64,000 nucleotides of DNA from NCBI RefSeq assembly GCF_014201675.1, contig NZ_JACHEZ010000006.1, positions 62,001-126,000 of the forward strand. Direction: 5' to 3'. Shown piece by piece: positions 1-12,396 of the stretch. This stretch comes from Oceanithermus desulfurans. Its GTDB lineage: Bacteria; Deinococcota; Deinococci; Deinococcales; Marinithermaceae. Position 1 is the stretch's first letter. Each line of letters opens with the position of its first letter. Below the pieces are notes generated by a model. That model had not been told where the DNA came from. It searched no databases and saw nothing but the letters and a program-made list of their open reading frames with translations. The position numbers were made by a program, and so were the translations under genes.

Positions 1-34
1 CCCAAGCAGCGGTCCAGAGCTCCAGTTCGGGCAT
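1..34 (-). CDS. Start of an unidentified gene running off the window
   Basis: An ATG (complement of 32-34) lies three bases downstream of the mqnC stop on the same strand. It opens a frame reading MPELELWTAAW to the window edge. Only 11 residues are visible, too few to identify. Tight spacing suggests co-transcription with mqnC. It could be a chance frame. Confidence 0.35.
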   Translation of the reverse strand, partial: MPELELWTAAW

Positions 35-36
35 GG

Positions 37-1152
37 TCAGGCGACGGGAGGGGCGAGCAGCGCCTCCACGTCGGGTTCGGCGACGATCTCGTAGAAGACG
101 TTGCGCTCGGCGGGGCGGAAGCCGGCCTCCACGATCTGGCGCACGATCTCGCGCACCGTCGCCGAGCGGCGCACGTTCCCCGAGGCGGCGGAGACGACGT
201 TCTCCTCGAGCATGGTGCTGCCGAAGTCGTTGGCGCCGTAGTAGAGCGCGGTCTGGGCCACCTTGAAGCCCATCGTCGGCCAGCTGGCCTGGTGGCCGGC
301 GACGTTGTCGAGGGCGATGCGGGCGACGGCCAAAGTTTGCAGGTACTCGTGGGCCGTGGCCCCCGGGAGCCGGCCGGCGAGGCGGGTGTTCTCGACCTGC
401 ATCGTCCAGAGCGCGAAGCCGGAGAAGCCGTGGCCGTAGCGCTCCAGCGCCCGGTCCTGCAGCTCGCGCAGGACGAGCAGGTGCTCCACCCGCTCCTCGG
501 GCCCCTCGCCCATGCCGATGACCATGCTGGCGAGCGAGTACATGCCCTGGGCCAGCACCTCCTCGACGATCCGCACCCAGTCGGCCGTGGGGATGCGGGC
601 GGGGGCGGCGGCGTGGCGGACGCGGTCGACCAGGATCTCCGCCCCCGCGCCGGGCACCCCGTCGAGGCCGGCGGCCTTCAGGCGCTCCAGCACCTCGCGC
701 GCGCTCAGTCCGGTCAGCTTTTCCAGCCCCAGGATCTCCTCGGGGCTGAAGGCGTCGATGCGCACCTGGGGGTGGTGCTCTTTGAGGTAGCGCAGCAGCT
801 CTTCGTACCATTCGAGCGGCAGGTGGGGGTTGACCCCGCCCTGCATGAGGATGCGCCGGCCACCCACGGCCTCGAGCTCGGCCACCTTCCGGCCGATCTC
901 CTCGTAGCTGAGGGTGTAGGCGTCGGGCTGGCGGTCGGTGCGGTAGAAGGCGCAGTAGCCGCAGGCCACGGTGCAGACGTTGGAGTAGTTGATGTTGCGG
1001 TCGATCAGGTAGGTGACGTAGTCGGGGTGGGCGCGCTCGAGCCGCAGCGCGTGGGCCACCGCGGCCACTTCGGGAAGCGGGCGGCGGTAGAGTTCGAGAA
1101 GCTCCTCGCGCCCCAACCGTTCCCCCCGCGCGGCGCGGTCCAGGACGTCCAT
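37..1152 (-). CDS. mqnC: Cyclic dehypoxanthinyl futalosine synthase (MqnC)
   Basis: Radical-SAM enzyme of the futalosine route to menaquinone, converting dehypoxanthine futalosine to the cyclic form. The 371-residue length fits the family. The SAM [4Fe-4S] motif CTVACGYC (CxxxCxxC) lies around residues 60-67, and family strings such as YCAFYR, MQGGVNP and GAGAEILVDR follow. It starts at an ATG with a -10 box TAGCAT seven bases upstream and no Shine-Dalgarno, so the mRNA is probably leaderless. It shows that this organism makes menaquinone by the futalosine pathway, which matters for interpreting the MenC-like gene at 30.1-31.2 kb. Confidence 0.93.
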   Translation of the reverse strand: MDVLDRAARGERLGREELLELYRRPLPEVAAVAHALRLERAHPDYVTYLIDRNINYSNVCTVACGYCAFYRTDRQPDAYTLSYEEIGRKVAELEAVGGRRILMQGGVNPHLPLEWYEELLRYLKEHHPQVRIDAFSPEEILGLEKLTGLSAREVLERLKAAGLDGVPGAGAEILVDRVRHAAAPARIPTADWVRIVEEVLAQGMYSLASMVIGMGEGPEERVEHLLVLRELQDRALERYGHGFSGFALWTMQVENTRLAGRLPGATAHEYLQTLAVARIALDNVAGHQASWPTMGFKVAQTALYYGANDFGSTMLEENVVSAASGNVRRSATVREIVRQIVEAGFRPAERNVFYEIVAEPDVEALLAPPVA

Positions 1153-1158
1153 GCCGCC

Positions 1159-1183
1159 ATGCTACCACCCGCCGGCCTACAAT
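1159..1183. promoter_or_regulatory. Divergent leaderless promoters for mqnC and adenosine-specific kinase gene
   Basis: The 37-bp gap between the two start codons holds one -10 box per direction: TAGCAT (complement of 1159-1164) for mqnC and TACAAT (1178-1183) for the plus-strand gene. Each ends exactly seven bases before its start codon, placing the predicted +1 on the start codon. Neither gene has a Shine-Dalgarno. Confidence 0.7.
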
Positions 1184-1189
1184 AAAGTC

Positions 1190-1678
1190 ATGGAACTCAA
1201 GAAGGTGCCCATCGAAAAGCCGGAGACGGTGAACGTGATCCTGGGCCACGCCCACTTCATCAAGACGGTCGAGGACCTGCACGAGGCGCTGGTGCAGTCG
1301 GTGCCGGGCATCCGCTTCGGCCTCGCCTTCAACGAGGCCAGCCAGGAGCGGCTGGTACGCAAGAGCGGCAGCGACGACGCGCTCGTCGAGCTGGCGGTGA
1401 AGAACGCCCTGGCCGTGGGTGCGGGGCACTTCTTCATCGTGGTGCTGGGCGAGGGGGTCTTCCCGATCAACGTGATGCACGCTCTGCGCACCGTGCCCGA
1501 AGTCGTCGGCCTCTATGCGGCCACGGCCAACCCGGTCGCGGTCCTCGTCGCCGAAGACGGCGACCAGCGGGCGGTTCTCGGTGTCTTCGACGGCCAGACG
1601 CCGCTGGGCGTGGAGGACGAGGCGGCCACCGCACACCGCAAGGGTTTCCTGCGCACGATCGGCTACAAGCTTGGCTAG
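1190..1678 (+). CDS. Adenosine-specific kinase family protein (DUF355)
   Basis: A 162-residue protein of the Adenosine_kin/DUF355 family, recognised from the conserved run of KVPIEKPE, GHAHFIKTVEDL, GIRFGLAFNEAS, GAGHFFIV, PINVMHALR and the C-terminal RKGFLRTIGYKLG. Archaeal members bind adenosine and have been described as adenosine-specific kinases; the exact reaction here is uncertain. The ATG at 1190 is chosen over an in-frame upstream ATG at 1151 because TACAAT sits seven bases before it and the upstream extension overlaps mqnC. Probably cytoplasmic. Confidence 0.8.
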   Translation: MELKKVPIEKPETVNVILGHAHFIKTVEDLHEALVQSVPGIRFGLAFNEASQERLVRKSGSDDALVELAVKNALAVGAGHFFIVVLGEGVFPINVMHALRTVPEVVGLYAATANPVAVLVAEDGDQRAVLGVFDGQTPLGVEDEAATAHRKGFLRTIGYKLG

Positions 1679-1684
1679 CCGTGC

Positions 1685-1690
1685 TAGGCT
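1685..1690 (+). promoter_or_regulatory. -10 box of the peroxiredoxin gene
   Basis: TAGGCT, ending eight bases before the ATG at 1698 with no Shine-Dalgarno between. It fits the leaderless pattern seen at many genes in this window. Confidence 0.5.
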
Positions 1691-1697
1691 TGGGCTC

Positions 1698-3119
<1,422 letters not shown>

Positions 3120-3146
3120 CTTCGAGCTTCGCAAAGGAGGTGCCCC

Positions 3147-3428
3147 ATGGCAGCACGTGGAGACTGGCTGGAGTACACCCGCGAACGCGCACCCGAGGGC
3201 GTCCCCCAGGACGTCTACGACGTGGTCCGCCGCTGGCTGGAGACCCACGAGGTGGCCGAGGTGGACCTGGAGCCGATGAACGGCTACTACGCCATTCACA
3301 TCAACGGCGCGCCGGAGCCGGTGCCCGGCGTCTTCCTGCCCAAGACGCTGGAGCACGACCCCCAGGCCGTACGCGACCTGCTGGACGCCGCCTTCGCCGT
3401 CTACGAACAGGAGATCGCCGCTCACTAG
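3147..3428 (+). CDS. Small conserved protein, second of a tandem paralogous pair
   Basis: 93 residues, homologous to its upstream neighbour: VRRWLETHEVAEVDLEPM against VRTWAHEHEVGEVALEPM, and EPVPGVFLPKTL against DPVPGIYVPAAAL. Function is not recognised. A strong AAAGGAGGTG Shine-Dalgarno precedes the ATG, unlike the coupled first copy. TACTATGCT inside the end of the preceding gene may be a -10 element, allowing separate expression. It is acidic, without signal peptide. The downstream ArsC-like gene starts nine bases after its stop. Confidence 0.75.
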   Translation: MAARGDWLEYTRERAPEGVPQDVYDVVRRWLETHEVAEVDLEPMNGYYAIHINGAPEPVPGVFLPKTLEHDPQAVRDLLDAAFAVYEQEIAAH

Positions 3429-3437
3429 GAGGTCGTT

Positions 3438-3770
3438 TTGCCCACCGTCGACTTTTACTGCAAGAAGACCTGCAAGTCCTGTCAGAAGGCCCAGCGGTGG
3501 CTCGACGAGCACGGCGTCGACTACCGGTTCATCGACTACACCAAGCAGCTCCCGCCGCGGGAGGTCGTCGAGGCGGCCCTGCGCGAGCGGGGCGCCCAGG
3601 CCCTGCGCAAACGCCACCCCAGATTCAAGGAGCTCAAAGACGCCGGACTCGAGGTATGGTTGCGCGAGGTCGAGGCCGACCCCAACCTGCTCGGCCGCCC
3701 GATCCTGGTCTGGCCCGACGGCCGCTGGGTGATGGGCTTCGGCCCTGACTGGGAGGACCTCTTCGCATGA
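3438..3770 (+). CDS. ArsC/Spx-family thioredoxin-fold protein
   Basis: 110 residues with the ArsC/Spx/YffB fold. The N-terminal strand VDFYCKKTCKSCQKAQRWLDEHG carries a CKSC motif (CxxC), followed by VDYRFIDYTKQLPPREVVEAAL and the cis-Pro region LLGRPILV. Relatives include arsenate reductases, the Spx regulator and nitrogenase-associated proteins. The usual ArsC arginine context is not clear, so a redox role is as likely as arsenate reduction. It starts with TTG, supported by AGGAGG seven bases upstream. The ABC transporter gene follows on an ATGA overlap. Confidence 0.7.
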   Translation: MPTVDFYCKKTCKSCQKAQRWLDEHGVDYRFIDYTKQLPPREVVEAALRERGAQALRKRHPRFKELKDAGLEVWLREVEADPNLLGRPILVWPDGRWVMGFGPDWEDLFA

Positions 3771-4504
3771 ACGACCCGCTCGTGCGTCTGAGGGGCCTGG
3801 GCAAACGGTACGGCAACACGGAAGCGCTGGGGGGCCTCGATCTCGAGGTCGAGGCGGGCGAGGCCTTCGGCCTCCTCGGACCCAACGGCGCGGGAAAGAC
3901 GACGACGCTGCGCATCCTCGCCACCCTGATCCGCCCCTCTTCGGGGGAGGCCTGGGTGAACGGCCACAGCGTGCTGCGCGACCCTCTGGCCGTCCGCCGC
4001 AGCCTGGGCATCGTCAACGGTGGAATGGGCCTGTACGAGCGGTTGACCGGCCGGGAAATCCTTCACTTCTTCGGTCGCTTCTACGGCCTGGACGAAGGTG
4101 AGCTCGAAGCGCGCGTTCGCTGGCTCGACGAACTGCTCGGCCTGGGTCCCGTCCTCGACAAGCGCGTCGAGGAAATGTCGAGCGGGATGATACAGAAGAT
4201 CGTCGTCGGCCGCGCCATCCTGCACCGGCCGCCGGTGCTGTTGCTTGACGAGGCCACCCAGGGCCTCGACGTCTTCGCCCGGCGCGCGCTCCTCGACTTC
4301 GTCCAGGAGTACAAGGCCACGGGGCATACGATCGTCTACTCGACCCACGTGCTGCCCGAGGCCGAGGAGGTCTGCGACCGCGTGGGCTTCCTGCACCGGG
4401 GCCGGCTGCTCTTCGTCGGCCGCGTGGCGGAGGCCAAAGAGCGCTACGCCACCGACTCGCTGGAACGCGCCTTCATCCGCGCCGCCGAGGAGGTGCCGGA
4501 GTGA
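3767..4504 (+). CDS. natA: ABC transporter ATP-binding protein, NatA-like
   Basis: Cytoplasmic ATPase of an ABC-2 exporter, 245 residues. Walker A is GPNGAGKTTT (residues 39-48), the signature is MSSGMIQK rather than LSGGQ, as is common in the NatA branch, and Walker B is PVLLLDEATQGLD, followed by the STH switch histidine. It is coupled to the permease gene by a GTGA overlap at 4501. NatAB systems export Na+; related pairs export drugs or antibiotics, so the substrate is an inference. Confidence 0.85.
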   Translation: MNDPLVRLRGLGKRYGNTEALGGLDLEVEAGEAFGLLGPNGAGKTTTLRILATLIRPSSGEAWVNGHSVLRDPLAVRRSLGIVNGGMGLYERLTGREILHFFGRFYGLDEGELEARVRWLDELLGLGPVLDKRVEEMSSGMIQKIVVGRAILHRPPVLLLDEATQGLDVFARRALLDFVQEYKATGHTIVYSTHVLPEAEEVCDRVGFLHRGRLLFVGRVAEAKERYATDSLERAFIRAAEEVPE

Positions 4505-5667
4505 AAGCCTGGTACTACGTCGCCCTCAAGGAGATCGTCAGCACCTGGCGCGACAAGCGCACCATCCGCAACGTCCTGGTGCTGCCGGTGCTGCTGATGC
4601 CGCTGTTCATGTACGGTCCGGCCTTCCTCATGAGCGACATCGAGTCCCGCACCCAGGCCGCGGTGCAAAAGGTCGGGGTGCGGGACCTGCCGCCGGAGGT
4701 CCTGGAGCTCTTCGCCCCGGCGAACCTCGAACCGGTCCCGGTCGACGATCCCCGGGCCGCCGTCGAGGCCGAGCGGGTGGACGCCGCGCTCGTCTGGCGC
4801 GACGGCCGCTTCGTCATCTACGCCATGGAGGGCGCCAAGCCGGTCAAGGCTGGCCTGGTCGTGGCCAAGGTGCGCCGGGTGCTCGACCGTTACAAGGACG
4901 CGCTGGTCGCCGAGCGTCTGCGCGCGGTCGGTCTCGACCCGGGGGTGCTGGCGCCGTTCGCGGTCGAGGTGAACGACGTCTCGCCGCCGGAGGCTCAGGG
5001 CGCGGGCGTGCTCGGCGGGATGATCCCCTACTTTCTGATGCTCTTCATCATGATGGGGGCGATGGCCGTCGTCATCGACGCCACCGCCGGGGAGAAGGAG
5101 AAGGGCACGCTCGAGGCGCTGCTCGCCGCGCCGGTGGCCCACCTGGAGCTCGCCACCGGCAAGATGTTCGCCGGACTCGTCTTCGCCGTGGTCACCTCGA
5201 TCAGCGGTCTCGCGGGGCTGCTGCTCGGCGGGGCGCTCTTCCGCAGCCTGGCGCGGGGCGCGACCTTCGAGGCCATGAGCGGCAGCTTTTCGCTCTCGCC
5301 TATGTCCACGCTCCTCCTCTTCGTGACCGCGGTCCTCTACGCCGCCTTCATTACCGCGTTGCTCGTCGCCGTCGGCATGTACGCGCGCAGCTACAAGGAG
5401 GCCCAGACCTACGTCAGCCCCCTTTACATGGTGCTGGTCGTGCCGCTGCTCGTCCTCATGTTCGCCTCCGACTTCCTCAGCCAGAACCTGTGGCTCTACG
5501 CCCTCCCGGTCTTCAACGTCTACCTGGCGATCGATCAGATCATCAAGGCTCAGATCGGCTCGGCGGCGCTGATCGTCACCTGGATCAGCAGCCTCTTCTA
5601 CGTGGCCGCGGCCACCTACTGGGCGTCGCGCAACTTCTCCGACGAGGGCGTGCTGTTTCGCAACTGA
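4501..5667 (+). CDS. natB: ABC-2 type permease, NatB-like
   Basis: 388-residue membrane subunit for the upstream ATPase. An N-terminal membrane segment (VLVLPVLLMPLFMYGPAFL) is followed by a large extracytoplasmic loop of about 150 residues, then about five membrane helices. GEKEKGTLEALLAAPV is the conserved cytoplasmic loop of ABC-2 permeases. It starts with GTG overlapping the natA stop by four bases. Predicted role: Na+ or hydrophobic-compound efflux. Confidence 0.85.
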   Translation: MKAWYYVALKEIVSTWRDKRTIRNVLVLPVLLMPLFMYGPAFLMSDIESRTQAAVQKVGVRDLPPEVLELFAPANLEPVPVDDPRAAVEAERVDAALVWRDGRFVIYAMEGAKPVKAGLVVAKVRRVLDRYKDALVAERLRAVGLDPGVLAPFAVEVNDVSPPEAQGAGVLGGMIPYFLMLFIMMGAMAVVIDATAGEKEKGTLEALLAAPVAHLELATGKMFAGLVFAVVTSISGLAGLLLGGALFRSLARGATFEAMSGSFSLSPMSTLLLFVTAVLYAAFITALLVAVGMYARSYKEAQTYVSPLYMVLVVPLLVLMFASDFLSQNLWLYALPVFNVYLAIDQIIKAQIGSAALIVTWISSLFYVAAATYWASRNFSDEGVLFRN

Positions 5668-5678
5668 CCCTTACCGTA

Positions 5679-5710
5679 CCTCCAGGGCATCGGGTACGAT
5701 GCCCTGGAGG
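5679..5710. promoter_or_regulatory. Perfect 14-bp inverted repeat overlapping the metG 5' region
   Basis: CCTCCAGGGCATCG and CGATGCCCTGGAGG are separated by GGTA, forming a perfect 14-bp stem with a 4-base loop. No T-tract follows, so a classical intrinsic terminator for natAB is doubtful. The right arm holds the GGAGG Shine-Dalgarno of metG, and TACGAT across the loop resembles a -10 box. It could be a regulator operator or an RNA hairpin hiding the metG ribosome binding site. Confidence 0.6.
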
Positions 5711-5716
5711 GGGTAG

Positions 5717-8747
<3,031 letters not shown>

Positions 8748-8753
8748 ACCACC

Positions 8754-8759
8754 ATTCTA
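8754..8759 (-). promoter_or_regulatory. -10 box of the Memo-fusion gene, inside the cca-like gene
   Basis: TAGAAT on the minus strand ends seven bases before the Memo ATG at 8747. It lies within the last codons of the upstream nucleotidyltransferase gene, so the two genes probably have separate as well as shared transcription. Confidence 0.6.
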
Positions 8760-10043
8760 CGAAACGCACGGCTTCCTCCCGTTGCCGGACCGTACCCAGC
8801 CACTGGGCCTCGCGAAGCGCCTGGAGCGCCCGGCCCACCAGGGGGCCGGGCTCGAGACCCAACAGCGCCATGACCTCCTCGCCGTCGAGCAGGGGTTCGG
8901 GCTCGCCCTGCCGTACGGCTTCGCGGGCCTCCTCGAGCGCCCGGTAAAGGGGCTCGAGGCGCGCCTCCACGTCGCCGGAGCGCGGGCCGCGCGTGGCCGC
9001 CCGGTCGGCGATCTGCAGCATGACCAAATCGGGCAGCAGGCCGCGGTGGCGCAGCAGCCAGCGTCTCCGGGCGCGCGGCGTGGCGGGGGGGACCTGCATG
9101 TGCTGCCGGACGAGGCGGCGGACCGCGGTGACGACCGCACGGCCGTAGCGCAGCCGCCGCAGCAGCGTCGCCGTCAGCGCGGCGCCGTCCTCGTCGTGGT
9201 GGAAGAAACGGTAGTAGCCGCGTTCCGGGTCCCAGCGCCGTACCAGCGGCTTGGCCAGGTCGTGGAGCAGCGCGGCCCAGCGCAGCTCGCGTTCGGCCTC
9301 GGGGAACCGCCAGAGCAGCTGGTGCAGGGTCTCCAGCTCGTGGCGCAGGACGTCGAGGTGGTGGTAGCCCCGCTGCTCCACCCCGGCGCCGGTGACCCAC
9401 TCGGGCAGGTAGACGTCGGCCAGCCCCCAGCGCCAGAGCAGCTGAAAACCCCAGGCGGCCCGGGGGTGCATCAGGATCCAGTCCAGCTCGTCGCGGGCAC
9501 GCTCCCAGGCGGGCCGGCGCCCGAAGCGCTGCCGCCGGGCAAGCGACCGGATCCAGCCCAGCGTGCGCGCTTCGGGGCGGAGCGCGTGGGTCACCGCAAG
9601 GCGGGCGCCGCGCAGCGGACGGAGGGGGTCGGACCCGAGCACGGCGGCGGACGGCGTCCGCAGTATCCGTCGCGCCAGGTCGTAACGCGCGGTCGCGGGA
9701 GCCAGGACGGCACCGCGAGGGCTCGCGGCCAGGGCGTTGACGGTGAAATCGCGCCGCAGCAGGTCTTCGTCGAGTCGGTTCGGGGCGGGGGTGAAGTCGT
9801 AGCTCCGTTCGCCCGCCACCACCCGCCAGTGGTCGCGCCGGGCGTCGAGGCAGACGAGTGCGCCGCCGGTGCGCGCGGCGCAGGCCTGCGCCGCTTGGGC
9901 GGGGTCGGCGGCGGTGAAGTCGAAGTCCCGCGGCTCGAGCCCCCACCAGAGGTCGCGCACCGCCCCGCCCACGAGCCAGCCGCCTTCGGGCCAGCAGGGC
10001 AGTTCGGGCAGGCGCACGCGACCGATCACCCGGACCACGAGGG

Positions 10044-10050
10044 TAGTATA
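10044..10050. promoter_or_regulatory. Overlapping bidirectional -10 element for cca and coaE
   Basis: In the 17-bp gap between two GTG starts, TAGTAT (10044-10049, plus) and TATACT (complement of 10045-10050, minus) overlap by five bases. Each ends exactly seven bases before its own start codon, so both transcripts should start on their initiation codons. RNA polymerase could serve only one direction at a time. Confidence 0.7.
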
Positions 10051-10055
10051 GTCCC

Positions 10056-10652
10056 GTGAAGGTCGTCGCCCTCACGGGCAACATCGGCAGCGGCAAGACC
10101 ACGGTCGCGCGCGAGCTCGAGCGGCTGGGGGCGGAGGTGATCTACGCCGACGAGCTGGCGCGGCAGGCGCGCGCGGCGCTGGCACCGGAGATCTGCCGCG
10201 CCTTTCCCGACGCTTGCGTCGGCGGCCGTCCCGACGACCGCAGGTTGGCGCGGCGGGTCTTCGCGGATCCCGAGGCGCGCCGGCGCCTCGAGGGCATGAT
10301 TCACCCCTGGGTCCGGCGGGCCGTTCTGGAGCGGCTCGAACGGCTGGCGCAAAGCGCCAATCCGCCCGAGCTGGTCGTGCTCGAGCTGCCGCTGCTCTTC
10401 GAGACCGGCTGGAACCCGGCGCGTGACGGCGTCCTCGTCGTCGCGGCGCCCGAGGCGTTGCGCGCGCGGCGCGTGGCCGAGCGTTCGGGCCTGTCGCTCG
10501 ACGAGTTCCGCGCCCGCGACGCCGCGCAGCTTCCCCAGGAGGAGAAGGTGCGCCGGGCCGACTGGGTGATCGTCAACGACGGCGACCTCGACGCACTGCG
10601 CGCGCGGGTGCAGCGCTGGTATGCGGAGGTGGTGCGTGAAGCTTCAGCATGA
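10056..10652 (+). CDS. coaE: Dephospho-CoA kinase
   Basis: Last step of coenzyme A synthesis: phosphorylates the 3'-OH of dephospho-CoA using ATP. 198 residues. P-loop GNIGSGKTT is at residues 8-16, then YADELARQ (substrate Asp), MIHPWVRR and VLELPLLFETG, the CoaE lid and base-contact segments. GTG start chosen because the protein begins MKVVALTG and TAGTAT lies seven bases upstream. It overlaps the BtuF-like gene by 17 bases. Confidence 0.95.
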   Translation: MKVVALTGNIGSGKTTVARELERLGAEVIYADELARQARAALAPEICRAFPDACVGGRPDDRRLARRVFADPEARRRLEGMIHPWVRRAVLERLERLAQSANPPELVVLELPLLFETGWNPARDGVLVVAAPEALRARRVAERSGLSLDEFRARDAAQLPQEEKVRRADWVIVNDGDLDALRARVQRWYAEVVREASA

Positions 10653-11448
10653 CGCCTTGGGGACCCTGGAGCTCCCCGACGAGCCCCGGCGGATCGTCAG
10701 CCTGGCGCCGAACGTCACCGAAGCGGTCTTCGCCTTGGGCGCGGGGGAGCGGCTGGTGGGGCGGAGCGCCTTCTGCTGGCGCCCGGCGGCGGCGGCAGGG
10801 CTACCGGTCGTGTCCAGCTACACGAAAATACGCTGGGATCTTCTTCACGAACTGCAACCCGACCTCGTCTTCACCACCACGGCGGTGCAACGGGAGGCGA
10901 CGCGGGCGCTGCACGAGCGCGGCTTCGCCGTTTGGCCGGTGCCCCTGCCCAACAGCCCCTGGGGCATCCTCGAAAACCTGGCGACCCTGGGGGCGCTCCT
11001 CGGCCTCGTGGAGACCGCGGCCGAGGTGGCAGACGGACTGGCGGCGCGCTATAGCGCGCTCGCGGGCCGGCTGCGCGGGCTACGGGTCTACCTCGAGTAC
11101 GACCTCGGGGGGCCGATCACGATCGGTCGGGCCGCCTTCATGAGCGCCGCATTGACCCACCTGGGCGCGGTCAACGTCTTCGGCGACCGCCCCGAGGCCT
11201 ACTTCGAGCCCGATATCGACGTAGTGCTCGAACGCGCGCCCGACCTTCTCGTCTTCGAGCCCAAGCGCATCCGCAACCGCGAGGCACAACGGCGCGCGGT
11301 AGAGCAGAAGCTGGAGGCACGCGGCTGGCGCGGAAGGCCGGTGGTGGTGACCCGCGGCGACGAGCTCGCGCACTTCGGGCCGGGGTTCTTCGACTATCTG
11401 GAAACCTGGACGGAAGCGATGCTCAAAGCGGTCGAAGAGCCCGCCTAG
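10636..11448 (+). CDS. BtuF-like periplasmic-binding-fold protein without signal peptide
   Basis: 270 residues of the helical-backbone metal receptor family (BtuF/FhuD). Recognisable segments are [35 protein letters not shown], and an [14 protein letters not shown]-lobe. The usual role is binding cobalamin or Fe-siderophore for an ABC importer. Here the chain starts directly at the mature fold, with no signal peptide or lipobox and no transporter genes beside it, so it may be a cytoplasmic cobalamin-binding protein. GTG start with GGAGGTG upstream, overlapping coaE. Confidence 0.75.
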   Translation: MKLQHDALGTLELPDEPRRIVSLAPNVTEAVFALGAGERLVGRSAFCWRPAAAAGLPVVSSYTKIRWDLLHELQPDLVFTTTAVQREATRALHERGFAVWPVPLPNSPWGILENLATLGALLGLVETAAEVADGLAARYSALAGRLRGLRVYLEYDLGGPITIGRAAFMSAALTHLGAVNVFGDRPEAYFEPDIDVVLERAPDLLVFEPKRIRNREAQRRAVEQKLEARGWRGRPVVVTRGDELAHFGPGFFDYLETWTEAMLKAVEEPA

Positions 11449-11456
11449 GCGGGCTC
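11437..11456. terminator. Perfect 20-bp palindrome between BtuF-like gene and tRNA-Ser
   Basis: GAGCCCGCCT followed by its exact reverse complement, spanning the stop codon of the BtuF-like gene and ending four bases before the convergent tRNA-Ser 3' end. It would form a GC-rich hairpin in both transcripts. The T-tract is weak (GTTCT on plus), so it may act as a bidirectional terminator or 3'-end stabiliser. Confidence 0.55.
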
Positions 11457-11460
11457 GTTC

Positions 11461-11550
<90 letters not shown>

Positions 11551-11597
11551 ATGCCGACCTCAAGCGTAACAAACGCCGATGGGAGCGTCAAGCGTGC

Positions 11598-11603
11598 TAG
11601 ACT
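11598..11603 (+). promoter_or_regulatory. -10 box of proC
   Basis: TAGACT, ending eight bases before the proC ATG with no Shine-Dalgarno in between; probable leaderless transcript. Confidence 0.55.
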
Positions 11604-11610
11604 TGGGGGC

Positions 11611-12396
11611 ATGAAGTTGGTCTTCGTCGGCCTGGGCAAGATGGGCCGCAGCATCCTCGAAGGAGTCCTCGCCGCCGAATTTCTCAGCCCCGAGCAGATC
11701 GGGGTCATCGACCGGGGGCCGGAACGCACCCGCGAGCTCGCCGCCCTCTACGGCATCGCACCGCTGGAGTACGGCGACCTGGCCCGCGCTGAGCGCGTGC
11801 TGATCGCGGTGCAGCCCAAACAGTTCCCCGAGATCGCGGAGCGCATCGCGCACCCCCAGCTGGGGTACCTGAGCATCATGGCGGGGGTTTCCACCGCGGT
11901 GCTGGCGCGCCGCCTCGGCACCCGCCGCGTCGTGCGGGCCATGCCCAACCTGGCCGCCACCATCCGCAAGAGCACCACCGCGCTGACCGCGCCCAAGGAG
12001 GCCCAGGAGGTCGGTGACCTGGAGTTCGCGGTCCGCCTTTTCAAGACCGTGGGCGACGCCTACACCCTACCCGAAAGGCTCTTCGACGCCTTCACCGGTA
12101 TGGCCGCCTCCGCGCCCGCCTACCTGGCCATCGTCGCCGAGGCCCTCGCCGACGGAGGCGTCAAGATGGGCATCCCCCGCAGCGAGGCGCTCTCCTTCGC
12201 CGCGGACGTGCTGGTGGCCACCGGCGAGCTGATGCGGATCAAGCACCCCGCGGTCATCAAAGACGAGGTGGCCAGCCCCGGGGGCACCACGATCCACGGC
12301 GTCGCGGCTCTGGAGGAAGGGCGGGTGCGGCACGCCCTCGTGCGCGCGGTCGAGGCCGCAACGCGCCGCGGCCATGAGCTGGGGGAGGAAGAATGA
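11611..12396 (+). CDS. proC: Pyrroline-5-carboxylate reductase
   Basis: Final step of proline synthesis, NAD(P)H reduction of pyrroline-5-carboxylate. 261 residues. Rossmann motif FVGLGKMGRSI is at the N-terminus, then VLIAVQPKQF, MAGVSTAVLARRLG, RAMPNLAA, and the conserved C-terminal substrate segment DEVASPGGTTIHGVAALEEG. The ATG at 11611 fits the family N-terminus; in-frame upstream codons run into the tRNA-Ser gene. Its stop overlaps the next ATG by four bases. Confidence 0.95.
   Translation: MKLVFVGLGKMGRSILEGVLAAEFLSPEQIGVIDRGPERTRELAALYGIAPLEYGDLARAERVLIAVQPKQFPEIAERIAHPQLGYLSIMAGVSTAVLARRLGTRRVVRAMPNLAATIRKSTTALTAPKEAQEVGDLEFAVRLFKTVGDAYTLPERLFDAFTGMAASAPAYLAIVAEALADGGVKMGIPRSEALSFAADVLVATGELMRIKHPAVIKDEVASPGGTTIHGVAALEEGRVRHALVRAVEAATRRGHELGEEE

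Noticed and set aside
5679-5710. Inverted repeat before metG as simple natAB terminator
   Set aside because: No T-tract follows in either direction and it overlaps the metG ribosome binding site, so it is reported as a regulatory candidate instead.
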